21,755 nucleotides of DNA from Tilletiaria anomala UBC 951 (GCF_000711695.1 NW_013546846.1:1-21755); one strand, 5' to 3'; shown: positions 1-10,566, numbered from the stretch's first letter. Made by a program: numbers and translations. Notes: generated by a model not told the origin, from the sequence alone.

Positions 1-987
1 TGTTCGGCGCACCTGCCCTGCCAATTCAGGCGCCTCGACGAAAGGGACTGATTGAGAGTGCAGCTGGTGGCCGACGGTAACAGCCAAGAATTCAGTATCT
101 GTCAGTTCTAGTTGCGCATCGAATCGATGCATCGACGCGCGCAACGCAAAGTCGATGGCTTTCGACAAGCTCTCTGCCGCTCCAACAAGGTTCTGCACGC
201 CGAACTCGTACATCACGGATGCGATGAGAGCATGTATGGCGTCCAGCATAGATCGAACCGCTTGCTGATCAAGAAAGACGCTTGATGTGGGTACCGCGAG
301 CTTTGAGACAGCGGTGCGTGCGGCTGTGATAGTGCCTTCATTGTCTGAACCGCATGTCAGACCGCGGCACACGCGCGATCCGATGGCAGCAGCAGTGTAG
401 GCCGATGCGATGAGCGGGTCTTCCGTCAAGGACGGCGCCAAAGAGAGGCAACGTTGAAGCCGCGCCATAAAAAGGTGCTTGAGCCCTAGGACGGGGCACC
501 ACGGTGCTGCTTGTTCGAAGAACGCTTCAATGTCACGAGAGTCGAGAGCTGGAAGAAGCTCGGAAAGCCGACTTGAGGGCGACCGCGCAAAGCCTTGCAT
601 CGGCCGTAATGAGGAGACACCGTCGAGTTGCAGAGGCGATGCTGGTGTTTGTGACAATTCACCGATGAGCCACTCGTTGAGCAGATCGGGTGCTGCACTG
701 AATAGCTGCTGACGTTGCCGCTGATCCCCGGCTCTAACGGTGTCCTTTTGCAGCCTCGGCCGGCCTCTCTTGGCTTTTGGCAGCCACTGGCACGCTATGC
801 CTGCCATCTTGCAACCGTGGCAGCGACCTTCGCCTTGGACAGTGACTGGTTCCGCATCCGAGCCTGGGAACTGGTGCAAGAGCGCAGCTGGCGGCTCTCC
901 GTCGCATCTGTGTTTTCCTTGCCGACAGAAAACGCATGCCATGCGCCCGCGCAGAGTCTGTAGGGGAGGCGATTGAGATCGAGGCAT
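1..987 (-). CDS. Zn(II)2Cys6 transcription factor, N-terminal part (runs off window)
   Basis: I translated 329 codons without a stop from an ATG at 987 to the left edge of the window; the C-terminus lies outside. Residues 18-66 form a fungal zinc cluster with the pattern C18-x2-C21-x6-C28-x27-C56-x2-C59-x6-C66. Next comes KRGRPR (residues 73-78), a basic linker with an AT-hook-like core. Residues around 152-170 (AFFEQAAPWCPVLG) resemble the start of the fungal_trans regulatory domain. The ATG is the first after an in-frame stop at 1048-1050 and has A at -3; Met16 is an alternative. Zn2Cys6 proteins are nuclear DNA-binding regulators, usually recognising CGG triplets. The spacer between the third and fourth cysteines (27 residues) is much longer than the usual 5-12. 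The gene is divergent from an ABC transporter, a common layout for regulator and target. Family assignment is firm; target genes are inferred. Confidence 0.9.
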   Translation of the reverse strand, partial: MPRSQSPPLQTLRGRMACVFCRQGKHRCDGEPPAALLHQFPGSDAEPVTVQGEGRCHGCKMAGIACQWLPKAKRGRPRLQKDTVRAGDQRQRQQLFSAAPDLLNEWLIGELSQTPASPLQLDGVSSLRPMQGFARSPSSRLSELLPALDSRDIEAFFEQAAPWCPVLGLKHLFMARLQRCLSLAPSLTEDPLIASAYTAAAIGSRVCRGLTCGSDNEGTITAARTAVSKLAVPTSSVFLDQQAVRSMLDAIHALIASVMYEFGVQNLVGAAESLSKAIDFALRASMHRFDAQLELTDTEFLAVTVGHQLHSQSVPFVEAPELAGQVRRT

Positions 988-1775
988 GTTGATCCGGAGA
1001 CGTCGGGCTCGAGTGCGGCGCGGGTCTTGTGGGCTGGTGATCACCAGTCACAGATCAGACACCTGGCCACTTGTGCTTGAGCGAGCGTCAAGCTGCCAAA
1101 ACGGCAAATCGGTGACCTGCATCTCGCATCCTCTTTCATATTGCGAGCTCAGATAAGCTGGGCCTAGCGCAAAGGCTTATGTATGGTCCCCCAAGCAAGA
1201 CGCTGGGGGGCTGCAAAGAAGCCGAGCTATGGCCGTATCGCCGCGCAAGCAACTACTCGGCGCGCTGCGACGTGGCGGTGTGGCGCGTGGCGGCGACATG
1301 CATGAAATAGCCGCAAAATAACCGCGGGCAGCTGGGCACCCTGCGGGACGTGAGAAAAGGCCCGTGCCGGCATAGACGCACAGCACACGATTCTGCAGAG
1401 GTATGCGATGAGGGCGCCAGGAGACGGAACCTTGAGCATCGAATCGCATCTCCCAGGCAAGTCGCGGGCAAGAGAAGCAGGAAACGGCCCGCTACGGCCG
1501 TGCATGCTCAGTTGTTCAGTACGACATACGGTATGGCGCGGTGCGGCGGCAGCCTTTCATATATGAGTAATGACCGCATATTAGCCGCGCCACGGCGGGC
1601 ACCAGTAGCCTGTGAGGAGCAGATGCAAGAAAGGAGCGCCTGCAAGGCTGCGGTCCAAGTATAAAGCGTGGCCGCACGTCAAGCTCTGCGCTCGTTATTC
1701 CCCCAAATGGTCGAGACACCGAACAGTGCATACCGATCGATTCCTCCCGGCTAATCACAAGACAAACCTGACAAG
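988..1775. promoter_or_regulatory. Shared divergent promoter of the regulator and ABC transporter
   Basis: This 788-bp stretch separates the two divergent start codons and contains no convincing gene. It is rich in CGG triplets, the usual half-site for Zn2Cys6 proteins. Four occur in the same direction within 1529-1549, and an everted CCG-N3-CGG lies at 1489-1497. The region is GC-rich, so some of these are expected by chance. Binding by the neighbouring regulator is an inference. Confidence 0.6.
1660..1665 (+). promoter_or_regulatory. TATA box candidate for the ABC transporter
   Basis: TATAAA lies about 110 bp upstream of the transporter ATG in otherwise GC-rich DNA, a plausible spacing for a fungal core promoter. 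Confidence 0.5.
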
Positions 1776-3788
1776 ATGAGCGTCTCTCAAGAGCTCGAAA
1801 AAAACACAGCAAGCGAAGGCGTCACGCTCACCTGGTCTAAAGTGACTTATTCGGTCAAGAGAAAGGGCCAGCGCAAGGAACTGCTGCACGATATTCACGG
1901 CCATGTCCACAGCGGTGAGATGCTGGCCATCATGGGACCCTCTGGCGCTGGCAAGTCTACCCTGCTGGACATTCTTGCCGGTCGCAAAGCAAGCACCACT
2001 GGAAACATTGCAATCGACAGGGACGGTGGCGTCAAGGAGATCGTCAGAGTCTCTTCGTACGTCGAGCAGGACGACGCCCTTCTCGGCGTCTTGACCGTAC
2101 GCGAAACCGTCCGATTCTCGGCACTGCTTTCGTGAGTGCGGGCTTCAACATGATCAATGGTGAATCCTAATATGTGATTCTACTTTGCAGACTCATGGAG
2201 AGCGGCGCCTCTCGCGCAGAAATAATGCGCACAGCCGACGAGACCATCGAAAGCTTGGGGCTGCAGGGCGTTGCGGACAATCGCGTCGGCACACCGTTAC
2301 AGCGCGGTATCTCTGGCGGTCAAAAGCGGCGCTTGACCGTTGCAACCAGCGTGGTGGCGCATCCTCGCATTCTCTTCCTCGACGAGCCGGTCTCGGGCCT
2401 CGACTCGGCGACTGCTTTCGAGGTCATGTCGGCTATACAACGTGTTGCCAAGGCCAGGAACATCGCTGTCGTTGCGACAATCCACTCGCCTACGTGGGAG
2501 ACATTCGCCCTCTTCGACTCAGTTCTCCTGCTGGCCGGCGGCGAAACCATGTTTCGCGGGCGGCCGGATGAGGTCGTCCAGTACTTTGGCGAACTCGGCC
2601 ATTCCTGCCCGTCTCACACGAACCCTGCCGATCACATGATGAGCCTCGTCAATTCCGACTTTACCTCCAAGGATCAAGCACCGGATGGCCTCGTCAAAGG
2701 GAACTCGCACGCGTTCGCTGAAGCGTGGCGATTGCATCCTTGGTCGAAGTACGCCTCACCTGAAGTACAATCGAAGCCACCGTCAAGTTCGCGGACGCGA
2801 GGGAATGCTCTGTCGCACTTCTTCAAGGCCACGCTCCTTCTCTCGCAGCGCAACCTGCTCAACTACAGCCGCAACCTTTTGGCGTACGGTGTGCGTTTCG
2901 CCATGTACATTGGCATGGGCGTGCTTCTGGCGACAGTTTGGGTCAACCTGCCTCAACTGGACAGCAGAATTGTGAGTGAGCTTCGTTCCACATGACAGCA
3001 ACGACTGACCAAAACTCCAGAACGACCGCCTTAGTGTTCATTTTTTCTCGGTCGCCTTCCTTGGCTTCATGAGCGTTGCAGGCATTCCCGCCTTTCTCGA
3101 GGAGCGCTCCGTTTTTCTCCGCGAGCGCAAGAACAACCTGTACGGGCCGGGTCCGTACACCGTCGCACAAACGGTGTGCACACTGCCGTTCCTCTTCGCT
3201 TGCGTCCTCATCTTCGCCATCATCAGTTACTGGTCTATCGGGCTTCACTCCGGCGCAAACGAATTCTTTCGCTGGATGGTGTTCGTCTACCTCGGTGTCC
3301 TCGCGGCTGAGATGCAGTCCCTCTTGATCGCCGCCATCGTCCCAACCTTTGTCGCAAGTCTCGCTCTCGCTGCATTCCTGAACGGCTTCTGGATGGCGGT
3401 GCAAGGCTACTTTATGCGCAATCTTCCGTCTTTCTGGTACAGCTGGGCGCATTGGATCGACTATCAAACGTTCGCTTTCCAGCTCTTGGTGAAATCAGTG
3501 AGTCAGCTGGAACCACTCAAGTCGCAGATCCACGATGGTTGACACGGGCTCACGATCTAGGATTTTACCGGGCTCATCTTCCCCTGCGAGGGCAACATTG
3601 CAGCGAGTTCATGCCACTGCACATTCTCGAGCTCCCTCATCGCGGCGGGCCAGTGCGCTGTCGACGGATCCGACGTCATCAAAAGTCTCGGCTACGAAGG
3701 TGCCAGCTTTGTGTTCTATGCCTTCATCATCGTCATCATCACCGTCTTCTACCGGCTCGCCTTTTACTCTGTCTTGCGTTTGACATAA
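1776..3788 (+). CDS. ABCG-family half-size ABC transporter (four exons)
   Basis: The gene model is 1776-2131, 2191-2971, 3021-3497 and 3561-3788, giving 613 residues. Introns of 59, 49 and 63 bp all start GTGAGT and end AG, and joining keeps the frame. The order is nucleotide-binding domain then membrane domain, as in the ABCG (White/BCRP) family. Visible motifs: Walker A GPSGAGKS (54-61), Q-loop Gln98, signature ISGGQ (159-163), Walker B ILFLDE (179-184), D-loop SGLD (187-190) and H-loop His217. All key residues are present. The C-terminal half carries about six hydrophobic helices, the family RSVFLRER-type motif, and a cysteine-rich loop before the last helix. Half-transporters dimerise in a membrane and export lipids or toxic compounds using ATP; the substrate here is unknown. 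The length is typical. A Zn2Cys6 regulator is transcribed divergently, suggesting inducible export. Confidence 0.95.
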
Positions 3789-3929
3789 ATGTGGGGTGTG
3801 GAATGCCAAAATGTTCTAGTGGGAGGTACATGTTTGTCTGCCGTTGCGGGCGAGCTGAAGCATAAAGATAGGAAGAAATGACTCTAGGAATGCGAGGATA
3901 GGTGAAAGGAGAGATGGCCGCCTCAGGTC
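3789..3929. other. Convergent intergenic spacer
   Basis: This 141-bp spacer lies between the tail-to-tail ends of the transporter and the peroxidase relic. It presumably holds the 3' ends of both transcripts. An ATAAAG near 3862 is a weak polyadenylation-like motif. No gene is visible. Confidence 0.4.
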
Positions 3930-4765
3930 TTAACATTGCGTTGCTTGGAGCCAGGGTACTTGCTTGTGACCTTTTGAAGCTTGCTTTCGTATGCCTTGCA
4001 CGTGAGGGAACCGACCCTGTTCCTGGTCATGGCAAAGGAAGGCCAGCAGGTTTGGCTCATCGAGGTAGATGAAGTTATTGCCCTCCGGACCTGCGCGTGA
4101 CAGAGTGTGAGAGCTTGCTAGGCCATTTGCTGACAGAATTGTATCATTCACCCTGCGTGTTGTTCGCTGCGAGATTTGTTGTTCGTGTACAATAACAAAG
4201 AAAGTCTATGCTAATTCAGTTTCACTCACCAGCTAACTCTGCGACGAACCTCTCTGCTGCGATCGTGACGAAGAGGCCACCGAAGGGAGAGTTGAAGAAG
4301 AGCGGGTTGCCATCGACGGACTGCCGCCAAAGGATGGCCTTGGGGGCGAGCATCAAGTCGGACGTAAAGACGTCGCGCCCAGGCGTCGCATCGTTGTCTC
4401 CCAGCTTGAGCAGCTGCTTGAACAAGTTGAGGTTGTTGTAGTTTGCCCCGGGCTGATAGCAGTCTTGCCGGATGATTGAGGCGTCACTCTCGTAGACGTG
4501 GTGTGTATCAGTGCATACGAGCTCTTGGCATTAGGAACGGGCATGACCACGCAGAACAAAAAACTTTACCAATGCCCTGGGGCTCGCTGCCACCCAAAAT
4601 GCTCTGCAGAGGGCGGAGGATATCCGCAGGCTTGTAGGGGCCGCCGATGGACCAAGTGGTGCCCAGCACGCCGCTGTTGAAGACTGTGATATATCCAGTG
4701 AGTGCAATGGCGAGGATGTCTTCAACGTCAAAGACGTGGTTGATAGCGGCGGGTTTAATTAGGGT
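3930..4765 (-). pseudogene. Heme-thiolate peroxidase (chloroperoxidase/peroxygenase family), 5'-truncated
   Basis: Three exons can be read on the minus strand: about 4765-4570, 4523-4230 and 4090-3930. They are separated by introns of 46 bp (GTAAAG, branch-like CTAAT) and 139 bp (GTGAGT), and the phases agree. The protein shows SIGGP, then a block reading HHVYESDASIIRQD. These match the conserved SIGG and E-x-D-(G/A)-S-x-x-R-x-D motifs of the Peroxidase_2 family. Enzymes of this family use a cysteine-ligated heme to oxidise substrates with peroxide and are usually secreted. The N-terminal segment with the Pro-Cys-Pro heme ligand and the signal peptide is absent. In frame, the reading stops at a TGA (4766-4768) inside degenerate TTAGGG-like sequence, and no start codon is found. 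Intact splice signals suggest the truncation is not very old. A distant upstream exon cannot be excluded, but none was found up to 5280. Confidence 0.75.
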
Positions 4766-4782
4766 TCATGCTTGGGTTAGGG
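4751..4782 (+). repeat. Degenerate interstitial telomere-like sequence
   Basis: The plus strand contains GGGTTTAATTAGGG, then a short gap, then TTGGGTTAGGG, in the same orientation as the terminal telomere. It sits exactly where the peroxidase homology ends. Further weak GTTAG motifs follow to about 4843. Confidence 0.5.
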
Positions 4783-6727
4783 ACGTTGGATACGAGGAAC
4801 TTAAGGAGTGTTTGTTGAAGGTTAGAGTTGATGAAGTTAGGCGAACAGAAAGCTAGTTGTAGCTTGTCCCTTATCATCGAATGAGATCAAACACGTTCGA
4901 ACACGCGACGCGTACCGCATGACGCAGCTTGGTGTTGTGGAACAACGTCAGTTTAACGCCAGCTGACAGTATTAAGACTTGCGCGTGAAGTAGCATATTT
5001 GTGGCTAAGGCTGAGTCTTGAGCAGCCGTGGCTTCGAATGTCACTGTCGTGCAGCAACCACGGATCCCTTTGTATTGACCTGAAGGACGATAAACAGAGG
5101 AAAACACTGTCACCTCCTTCCTGGTGCTTGAGATGTAGACGTGAAACGTCCTGATGTCTTTTTATAGCCTACCAAGACACCGGCAAGACAAGCTAATTAG
5201 GTACTTAGAATTGTAGTCGACACTGTGAGCCTACCCCCACCGTTCTCACACAGCGCCGTTCGGCGATCAATCACTAAATTAACTCTTAGATAAAAGTTTC
5301 ACAGATATTTCCAAATGAAGGAAATCTACGAGTCGCACAAAGCAAACGGAGCGGCCAAGATAGACCCAACATGATTGTTGACGTTGATACTGTCGGATTT
5401 TATCAGTGGCGAGACTTATTGCTCGTGTATTGCTGCTTTTGCGCACTCCTTTCCACCAAACTACCAAAAGAGCGTGAAGATGTGTGTGAAGCCATTGAGA
5501 CAATGTAAATTGTTCTGTAATCTGCCCACCGCCAGGCTTCACCCCACTCGACTGTGAGGCCAACCGGCTTATCAGACAAATGCTTGTAGACTAGTGCGGA
5601 AGCCAGGCGTCGGCGCTCGAGACTCAATAGCATCCACCAGCTGCGTTCGTACACAAGACAGAGGCCTACGCACGCCCTCCTGTCCAGCCCCGGCAGCCTT
5701 CTTCACGCGGCATGGGCTGCTCTTCTCGCTCTTCGCCCACCTAAACCAACCTCTGTCACCTTCGGTCACCGCGGGTCCTCAAAACCCGCCGCACATACGC
5801 CGTTGCGCCCGCGTTTACGCGTACACGCACTGCTTCTTCAACGCCCGAATTTTGTCCACGTCTTCTGAGGCTGCAATCGGCGGCTACCCCTGGCCCAAGA
5901 CACGAGACAAGTCTTGTCGAGAGTCTCCTCGGATCACCGGACCATGGGTGATTGCTCCACGAAGGTGACGGTGGTGTCACTGGATCATTGGTGACAGTAA
6001 GGCTGCCTGCTGTAGGAGCAGGAACAGAGGCAAGTCTAGTTTGGAGTTTGGGTATAATTAGACAAGGTGGACAGGTCAAGTCAACGTGTCAGTTCTACTG
6101 AGTTCCATCGGTTTCCATCGCTCTCTACGGTCTTCCATCCCTCCACTGGCGAAGGTACATGAGTGCCCATTGTCTTCTGTACTTACCAACATACAAGCAA
6201 GCATACGAATCCTTCCTTCCTCACACATTCATCTCGTCTATTAGCTGCCGCAATCGCGACAAAGTCATTCATTCATTGATGAAACAATTTGGCCTGAACG
6301 CAGGCGGTGTTCACGTATGCACCACTCGGATTCACGCAGTTTTGACACCGGCCCATGATATGCTGAAGGTCGAAATATAATATCAGCAATACTGTTTCGT
6401 CGAGCTACGCTGCGATAAGCCGCTCTCATCAGGAGAGGGCAGAGGTGACGGAGCACAATGGTGGTGGCAAAATCGCATTGCAGACGTTAGAGCAGTGACA
6501 AACGAGGTTTGCCGCCACGCAGCAGCCCGACATGCATGGTGAGAGCTAAGTCGCCATGACCTGTGCGAGCTTGAAAGAAGTGGCTTAGCAAACCTCTTGG
6601 TCAGTTGAGGTACGACGGTGGTTTCAGTAATGTCTGCGGTTGTGTAACGTCATTGTAGCCCGAGTTGCGCGTGCACATGCCAGCTGACTGCCGGCCTGCG
6701 TACCCCCCCAGCAGAACAGCAGTTCTT
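4783..6727. other. No recognisable gene
   Basis: Both strands were read. There are only short unrelated open frames, without family motifs or consistent splice structure. A TATAAA-type motif on the minus strand near 5161-5166 could be a leftover promoter of the truncated peroxidase. Around 5680-5770 the plus strand is pyrimidine-rich. A 6-bp hairpin (GCGGGT / ACCCGC) occurs near 5770. No function is assigned. Confidence 0.4.
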
Positions 6728-7010
6728 TCATTTTACGCTTGGCTTGGGAGTACGAGCATTCCTACACCCCGAAGGTTCATAGTAAAACTTCTTTGCCAGG
6801 GAGTCCACAAGCTCTTTGCCCGCCACTTCCGCATGTCCTGGCACCCCATCCAGGTGGAAAGTGCTGCGTCCATCAGCTTCCAAGCAAGAGCGTGCCTTTT
6901 CCTGCAGCTTGAGTAGTGACCACTGGCTGGAGCACGTTGGTGCTGCTAAAATGCACTTGACTATGGCCTGGCTGTCGGAGAAAGCATGAACTGCGTGAAT
7001 GAAGCCGTAT
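6728..7010 (-). mobile_element. LINE fragment: RNase H domain
   Basis: Reading the minus strand gives a continuous frame ending at TGA 6728-6730. It shows the RNase H core HAFSDSQAIVKCI and, about 50 residues on, VPGHAEVAGKELVDSLAKK. These match the acidic-residue and (W)xPGHxxVxGNExxD segments of RNase H domains in fungal non-LTR retrotransposons (Tad/I-like). The upstream reverse transcriptase is missing, so this is a 5'-truncated copy, as is usual for LINEs. It begins abruptly near 7010 beside an ATGATGATGATG tract (around 7044-7055). It has fewer disruptions than the neighbouring copy and is probably younger. Confidence 0.75.
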
Positions 7011-7599
7011 ATATGATTATGATGAATTGATTAACGCCGCAGAGATGATGATGATGGGTTGATCAACGTCTTGGAGCAATGAAATCCGGTCATCATAAGG
7101 TAGACGGCGTGAGAGCGATTGACTGTGTGGACATAAGGCCCGTTGAATTGTTGTGCAGCTGCAGAGCGAGAACGACGCCACAACCACACCTATGAACGAG
7201 CAAAGACGGCTCATCGCATGACAGCTGCACCAAACCTTAACTTCGGAAAACCCAGTGGGAAACTGTTGAGGGAGGAAGCGTTGCTGTGAATATCAACAGT
7301 GCGCTAGTTAAGCATGCGCCGAGCCGCGTGGCTCATGGAGAAGAGGAATGGAGAGATGACGCCTCGTCAACTTACGATGACGGCGTTGAGTCTGAGTCGC
7401 TGCCTGTTGCTGTTTGGCGGCGAAGATACACGTCCGAACGAGGGACGAACGCAAAAAACGTGCTTGGGCGCTGCAGACCCTCCTGTGGATTTAGTATTTG
7501 GTCGTCCTTATCTATGAGAAGACGGTGGAAAGGGGGCGAAATGCTCGCAGCACAATGGATGCAGGCGATGCATCTCCTCGCAGAACTCTCATTCGGGCT

Positions 7600-8509
7600 A
7601 CCGGTCCTTGCGATGCCTCCGGCGGTGGTAGGCTGCAAAGTCGCCGCGTCCTGTCTTGGCGGCCAGGTAGCAGCCGCGTACGCCGCGTGGCCAGGCGAGG
7701 TAGGCGTGTGGTCGACGCGAGTGCACTAGTACGTCTGCCATGCCGTCCTCGGACTCTCGCAAGTGCAGCTCATCGTCCTGTTGCTCGGCATGAGCCTGCC
7801 ATGCCCTCAGCAGCCTGGCCCGCGCCAGGTGGCGCGTGTGTGACGTGGAAGGCTTGCGTTACGTTTTGAAAGGAAGGTCGCATCCTGCACAAACCGGTGC
7901 GCCGGCCAGGGTGTCGTCTACAACCTCGCAATAGCCCGGGACCATGTGCAGCCCCTAGAAATTAAGCGGCATCTCCCCAAGCCACTTCCTGACCTGCTTC
8001 TACAACTAGCGCAACGTAGTCTGGCTTGACGTGTGCGAGCTCGCCGAAGCCGATGCGACGAACGCCTGGTTATCGCTGAACGCCCAGATCTGAGACACAG
8101 CCTGAATACCAGTTTGCAATACAACGGCCTCGGCGTCGTAGACTTCGCAAGACGCCGGCGGGCCCGACCTGATGCTTCCCTGTGTGATGCATAGTAAACT
8201 CGACACCCCGCGCTCAATTACGCTGCTTATCATCCATGCCGAGATATGCCAAGCAGACCGGGCACCATGTAATGCTCTAGCCAGAGTGGTTGAACTGTTG
8301 ACAATGGCACTGGATCTAGCCTTTAGTCGTCTGGCGTCAAGGTGGCGCATTGAATGTGGCGATGACGCGAGTGAGGAGGCAGTAAGAGTTCTTCGCAGAA
8401 AATCGAGGAAGTCTGGATGTGCTGTGCTGTTGTCGTTGAATTTCTGACGGGCGCAAGTCATTTCGTGAGGTGCTAGGTAGGGCCATGGTATCGCTTCCTC
8501 AGTATCCAT
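7600..8509 (-). mobile_element. LINE fragment: decayed RNase H and C-terminal region
   Basis: On the minus strand, an RNase H start is visible around 8150-8050 (EVYDAEAVVLQTG, then WAFSDNQAFV). A degraded PGYCEVVDDTLAGA segment follows near 7930, corresponding to PGHxxVxGNxxADxLA. Farther on, near 7700-7640, AAKTGRGDFAAYHRRR resembles the GHGDFAAYHERF motif that precedes the C-terminal zinc knuckle of fungal Tad-like LINEs. The reading frame changes and stops several times, so the copy is dead. Sequence from 8150 to 8509 is probably part of the element but has no clear motif. Both ends are approximate. Confidence 0.65.
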
Positions 8510-9466
8510 CGAAACAAGTCAAGCCATGGTTCTATCAGATAAACCTACCCTCAGTACAATATCGAGCAGCTACTTCACGATCACACAATACTTTGCGAGA
8601 CTGACTACAACAGCGGCACTTCGAGCACTCAGAGACAATGGAAGCGTCAGCTTGGCCTGCCATCGACAAAAAGAAAGGACGTCTATCAGGCGTGGCGAGC
8701 GCCAACGATTCACGAGCCAGTCGAACATTGCTGACTCAGCAGGATTGAATGCTCTGTTCCCTCTGGACAAAGAAATAAAAAGATGCACGCTGTCTTCGCA
8801 TTGTCTGCCTACCTGCCTTGGTCCAGTCGATCACAGCCACCTTCTTGCATCCACAAAGCGTGTTGGACGAGCAGCATTTATCTTCCGTACGCACCTTGGT
8901 GAAAAAAAGGACAGACGACTTCGGTAAGTAATGAGCGCAAGCTATCCCATGCCTGCCGTCTTCATTTCCACGACAAAGCAGTGGGGACGTTCGATTCTCC
9001 TCAGTATGCAAATACTAGGACAGATTACTCTGCTGCCAGTCAGGCCGACAACAGAACTGCAATGCACATTTTCTAGTAATTATTGGAACATTCGTTCAAT
9101 CAGTACAGCTTCTCAAATCTCCTGGTCGACAGTCAAATATTGACTGATTGAGGGGTGGAACTTGCTGATGGACAGGGCTTCTGTCGAGTTGTTGTCGAGC
9201 TTCCCTGGTGCAATCGGCCAGCTATGCAAAGCGATTCAACGTGTACTTTAGACGAGGTAGCGAGGCAGTCGCCTAAACAGAGGCAAGAGATACGAGTTGG
9301 CACAAGTCGATGTAATCAGGAGAGAGAAGGAAACTCTGGTTGAGAGAGTAAGCGTGAGACGCAGCAGAAGGTGCCCGTGTAGAGTCTTGGCTCACACGCG
9401 CAGAATCAGAAGCCATAGCTGATCTCAGCTCAAATCGTTACTGCCCGCTTGCCAGTACGTCTGCTG
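8510..9466. other. No recognisable gene
   Basis: Only short frames occur on both strands and none carries a motif I know. It lies between the LINE relic and the 3' end of HNH copy 1. No reverse transcriptase motifs were found, so the LINE does not continue here. Confidence 0.35.
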
Positions 9467-10566
9467 TCAAAAGCCAGCGGAGAAGCCGCGAAAGTACTTT
9501 TGCGCGCACTGACGATAGTGAAATAGGAGGAGGTCTTTGTGAGGACGATGTTCAGGTCCATAGCTGAAACGATCTGCAGTTAGAACCTTTCCGTGATATT
9601 TTCGCTCCTCTGGTTCGGGGAAGAGGAAGTGAACTATGTAGTCGTCACCCTGAAGGAGCAAGGGAAGGCACGGCTTCAGCGTTTCTCCCAATTAGTAGCA
9701 GCCGCGCGCACCCTAACCTGAGGCCAGAGTGCCCATTCACCGCGATCGAAAGCCCGATGTAAATCGTCTCGGACCAAAATACCATACTGTGGTTCGAATG
9801 GCCAGAGTGTTTGCATCTCTGAAGGACTTAAAATTTCTGCATAGTACTGTCAAGAATAATTTCCGCATTAGCTGACTCGCCTCTCGCACCGCCAATCATA
9901 GACCCAGACAAACCTCGGGACGACTTTGAGGTATGATATGCGCTGCTGTGCACAGCCTCCAGTGTGCGTCTGTCAGGAGACACTTAGTGTCGCGAGCGAT
10001 GAGCTCAATTCTGAATGAAGACTGAAGATGTAGCAGAATTCAGTGAACCATTGTCAGAATAAAGGCAGGTAACGACGACTAACCTGGTTGGCTGTGGATC
10101 GACTTGAGTTGCTCATTGTGCTCGTCTCACCGTCTGGCGGCGGAGGACGCCTGGACTGCTTGAAGCGTGGACCCTTGTGGAATGTGCAAGAAACGGCACC
10201 TCCTCCTGAGGACATGTGAAAGCATATCGTCAGGCCTGCGTGCACAACACACCGATGATCCGTGCTAGACCTTCTCTTACCTGTGGTTTGCCAGGTAAAT
10301 GTCTCATCACTCCGCAACTGCTCCATGTCGACTAAGTCACGGGAATTGCTATCAACAAGCTTGCCCTCTTCAACTACACACATGCGTACAATGTCAGCTA
10401 GGAGTGCGCATGGATCTGACACTGCAGCTCCAAGTAGAAAGTCGACGGGCACGATGCAGAGCTGCTGACCAGTGCCATCCTGTACGACGTGCGATAAGCC
10501 TTTCCACAGAGAAGAGGCCTTGCGATACGTTTGGATGTGCTGAGCTGTTGCCGTTTCTGTGGTCAT
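9467..10566 (-). CDS. HNH-nuclease-like protein, copy 1 (intact, four exons)
   Basis: The model on the minus strand is 10566-10084, 10021-9914, 9846-9718 and 9649-9467, giving 300 residues. Introns of 62, 67 and 68 bp keep the frame. A further in-frame 45-bp stretch (10280-10236, GTAAGA...GCAG) could be an optional intron, which would give 285 residues. The N-terminal third is shared with copies 2 and 3 and has no known domain. A linker with KGPRFK (131-136) and TMSN follows. The HNH_2-type core comes next: C175-x9-C185, AAHIIP with His189, then QYGILVRDDLH with His227 and FDRGEWAL. The tail LLFHYRQC...RGFSAGF is near-identical in all copies. HNH proteins bind a metal and cut nucleic acid, but the usual Asn of the motif is Tyr218 here, so activity is uncertain. 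The ATG is the first after an upstream in-frame stop. Function is unknown. Confidence 0.85.

Noticed and set aside
734-1051. Minus-strand open frame overlapping the regulator
   Set aside because: It is a shadow of the Zn2Cys6 gene in another frame; the zinc-cluster cysteines and regulatory domain lie in the long frame that runs off the window.
2943-3467. 174-codon minus-strand frame opposite the transporter
   Set aside because: It is antisense to exon 3, whose membrane helices and family motifs are unmistakable; the frame is acidic and low-complexity with no domain.
4874-5113. Missing N-terminal exon of the peroxidase
   Set aside because: No Pro-Cys-Pro or LANHG-type motif is present, the frame starts with GTG, and it lies beyond the telomere-like repeats.
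7286-7869. Plus-strand frames of 123-147 codons
   Set aside because: They lie opposite the LINE C-terminal relic and are basic, low-complexity and motif-free.
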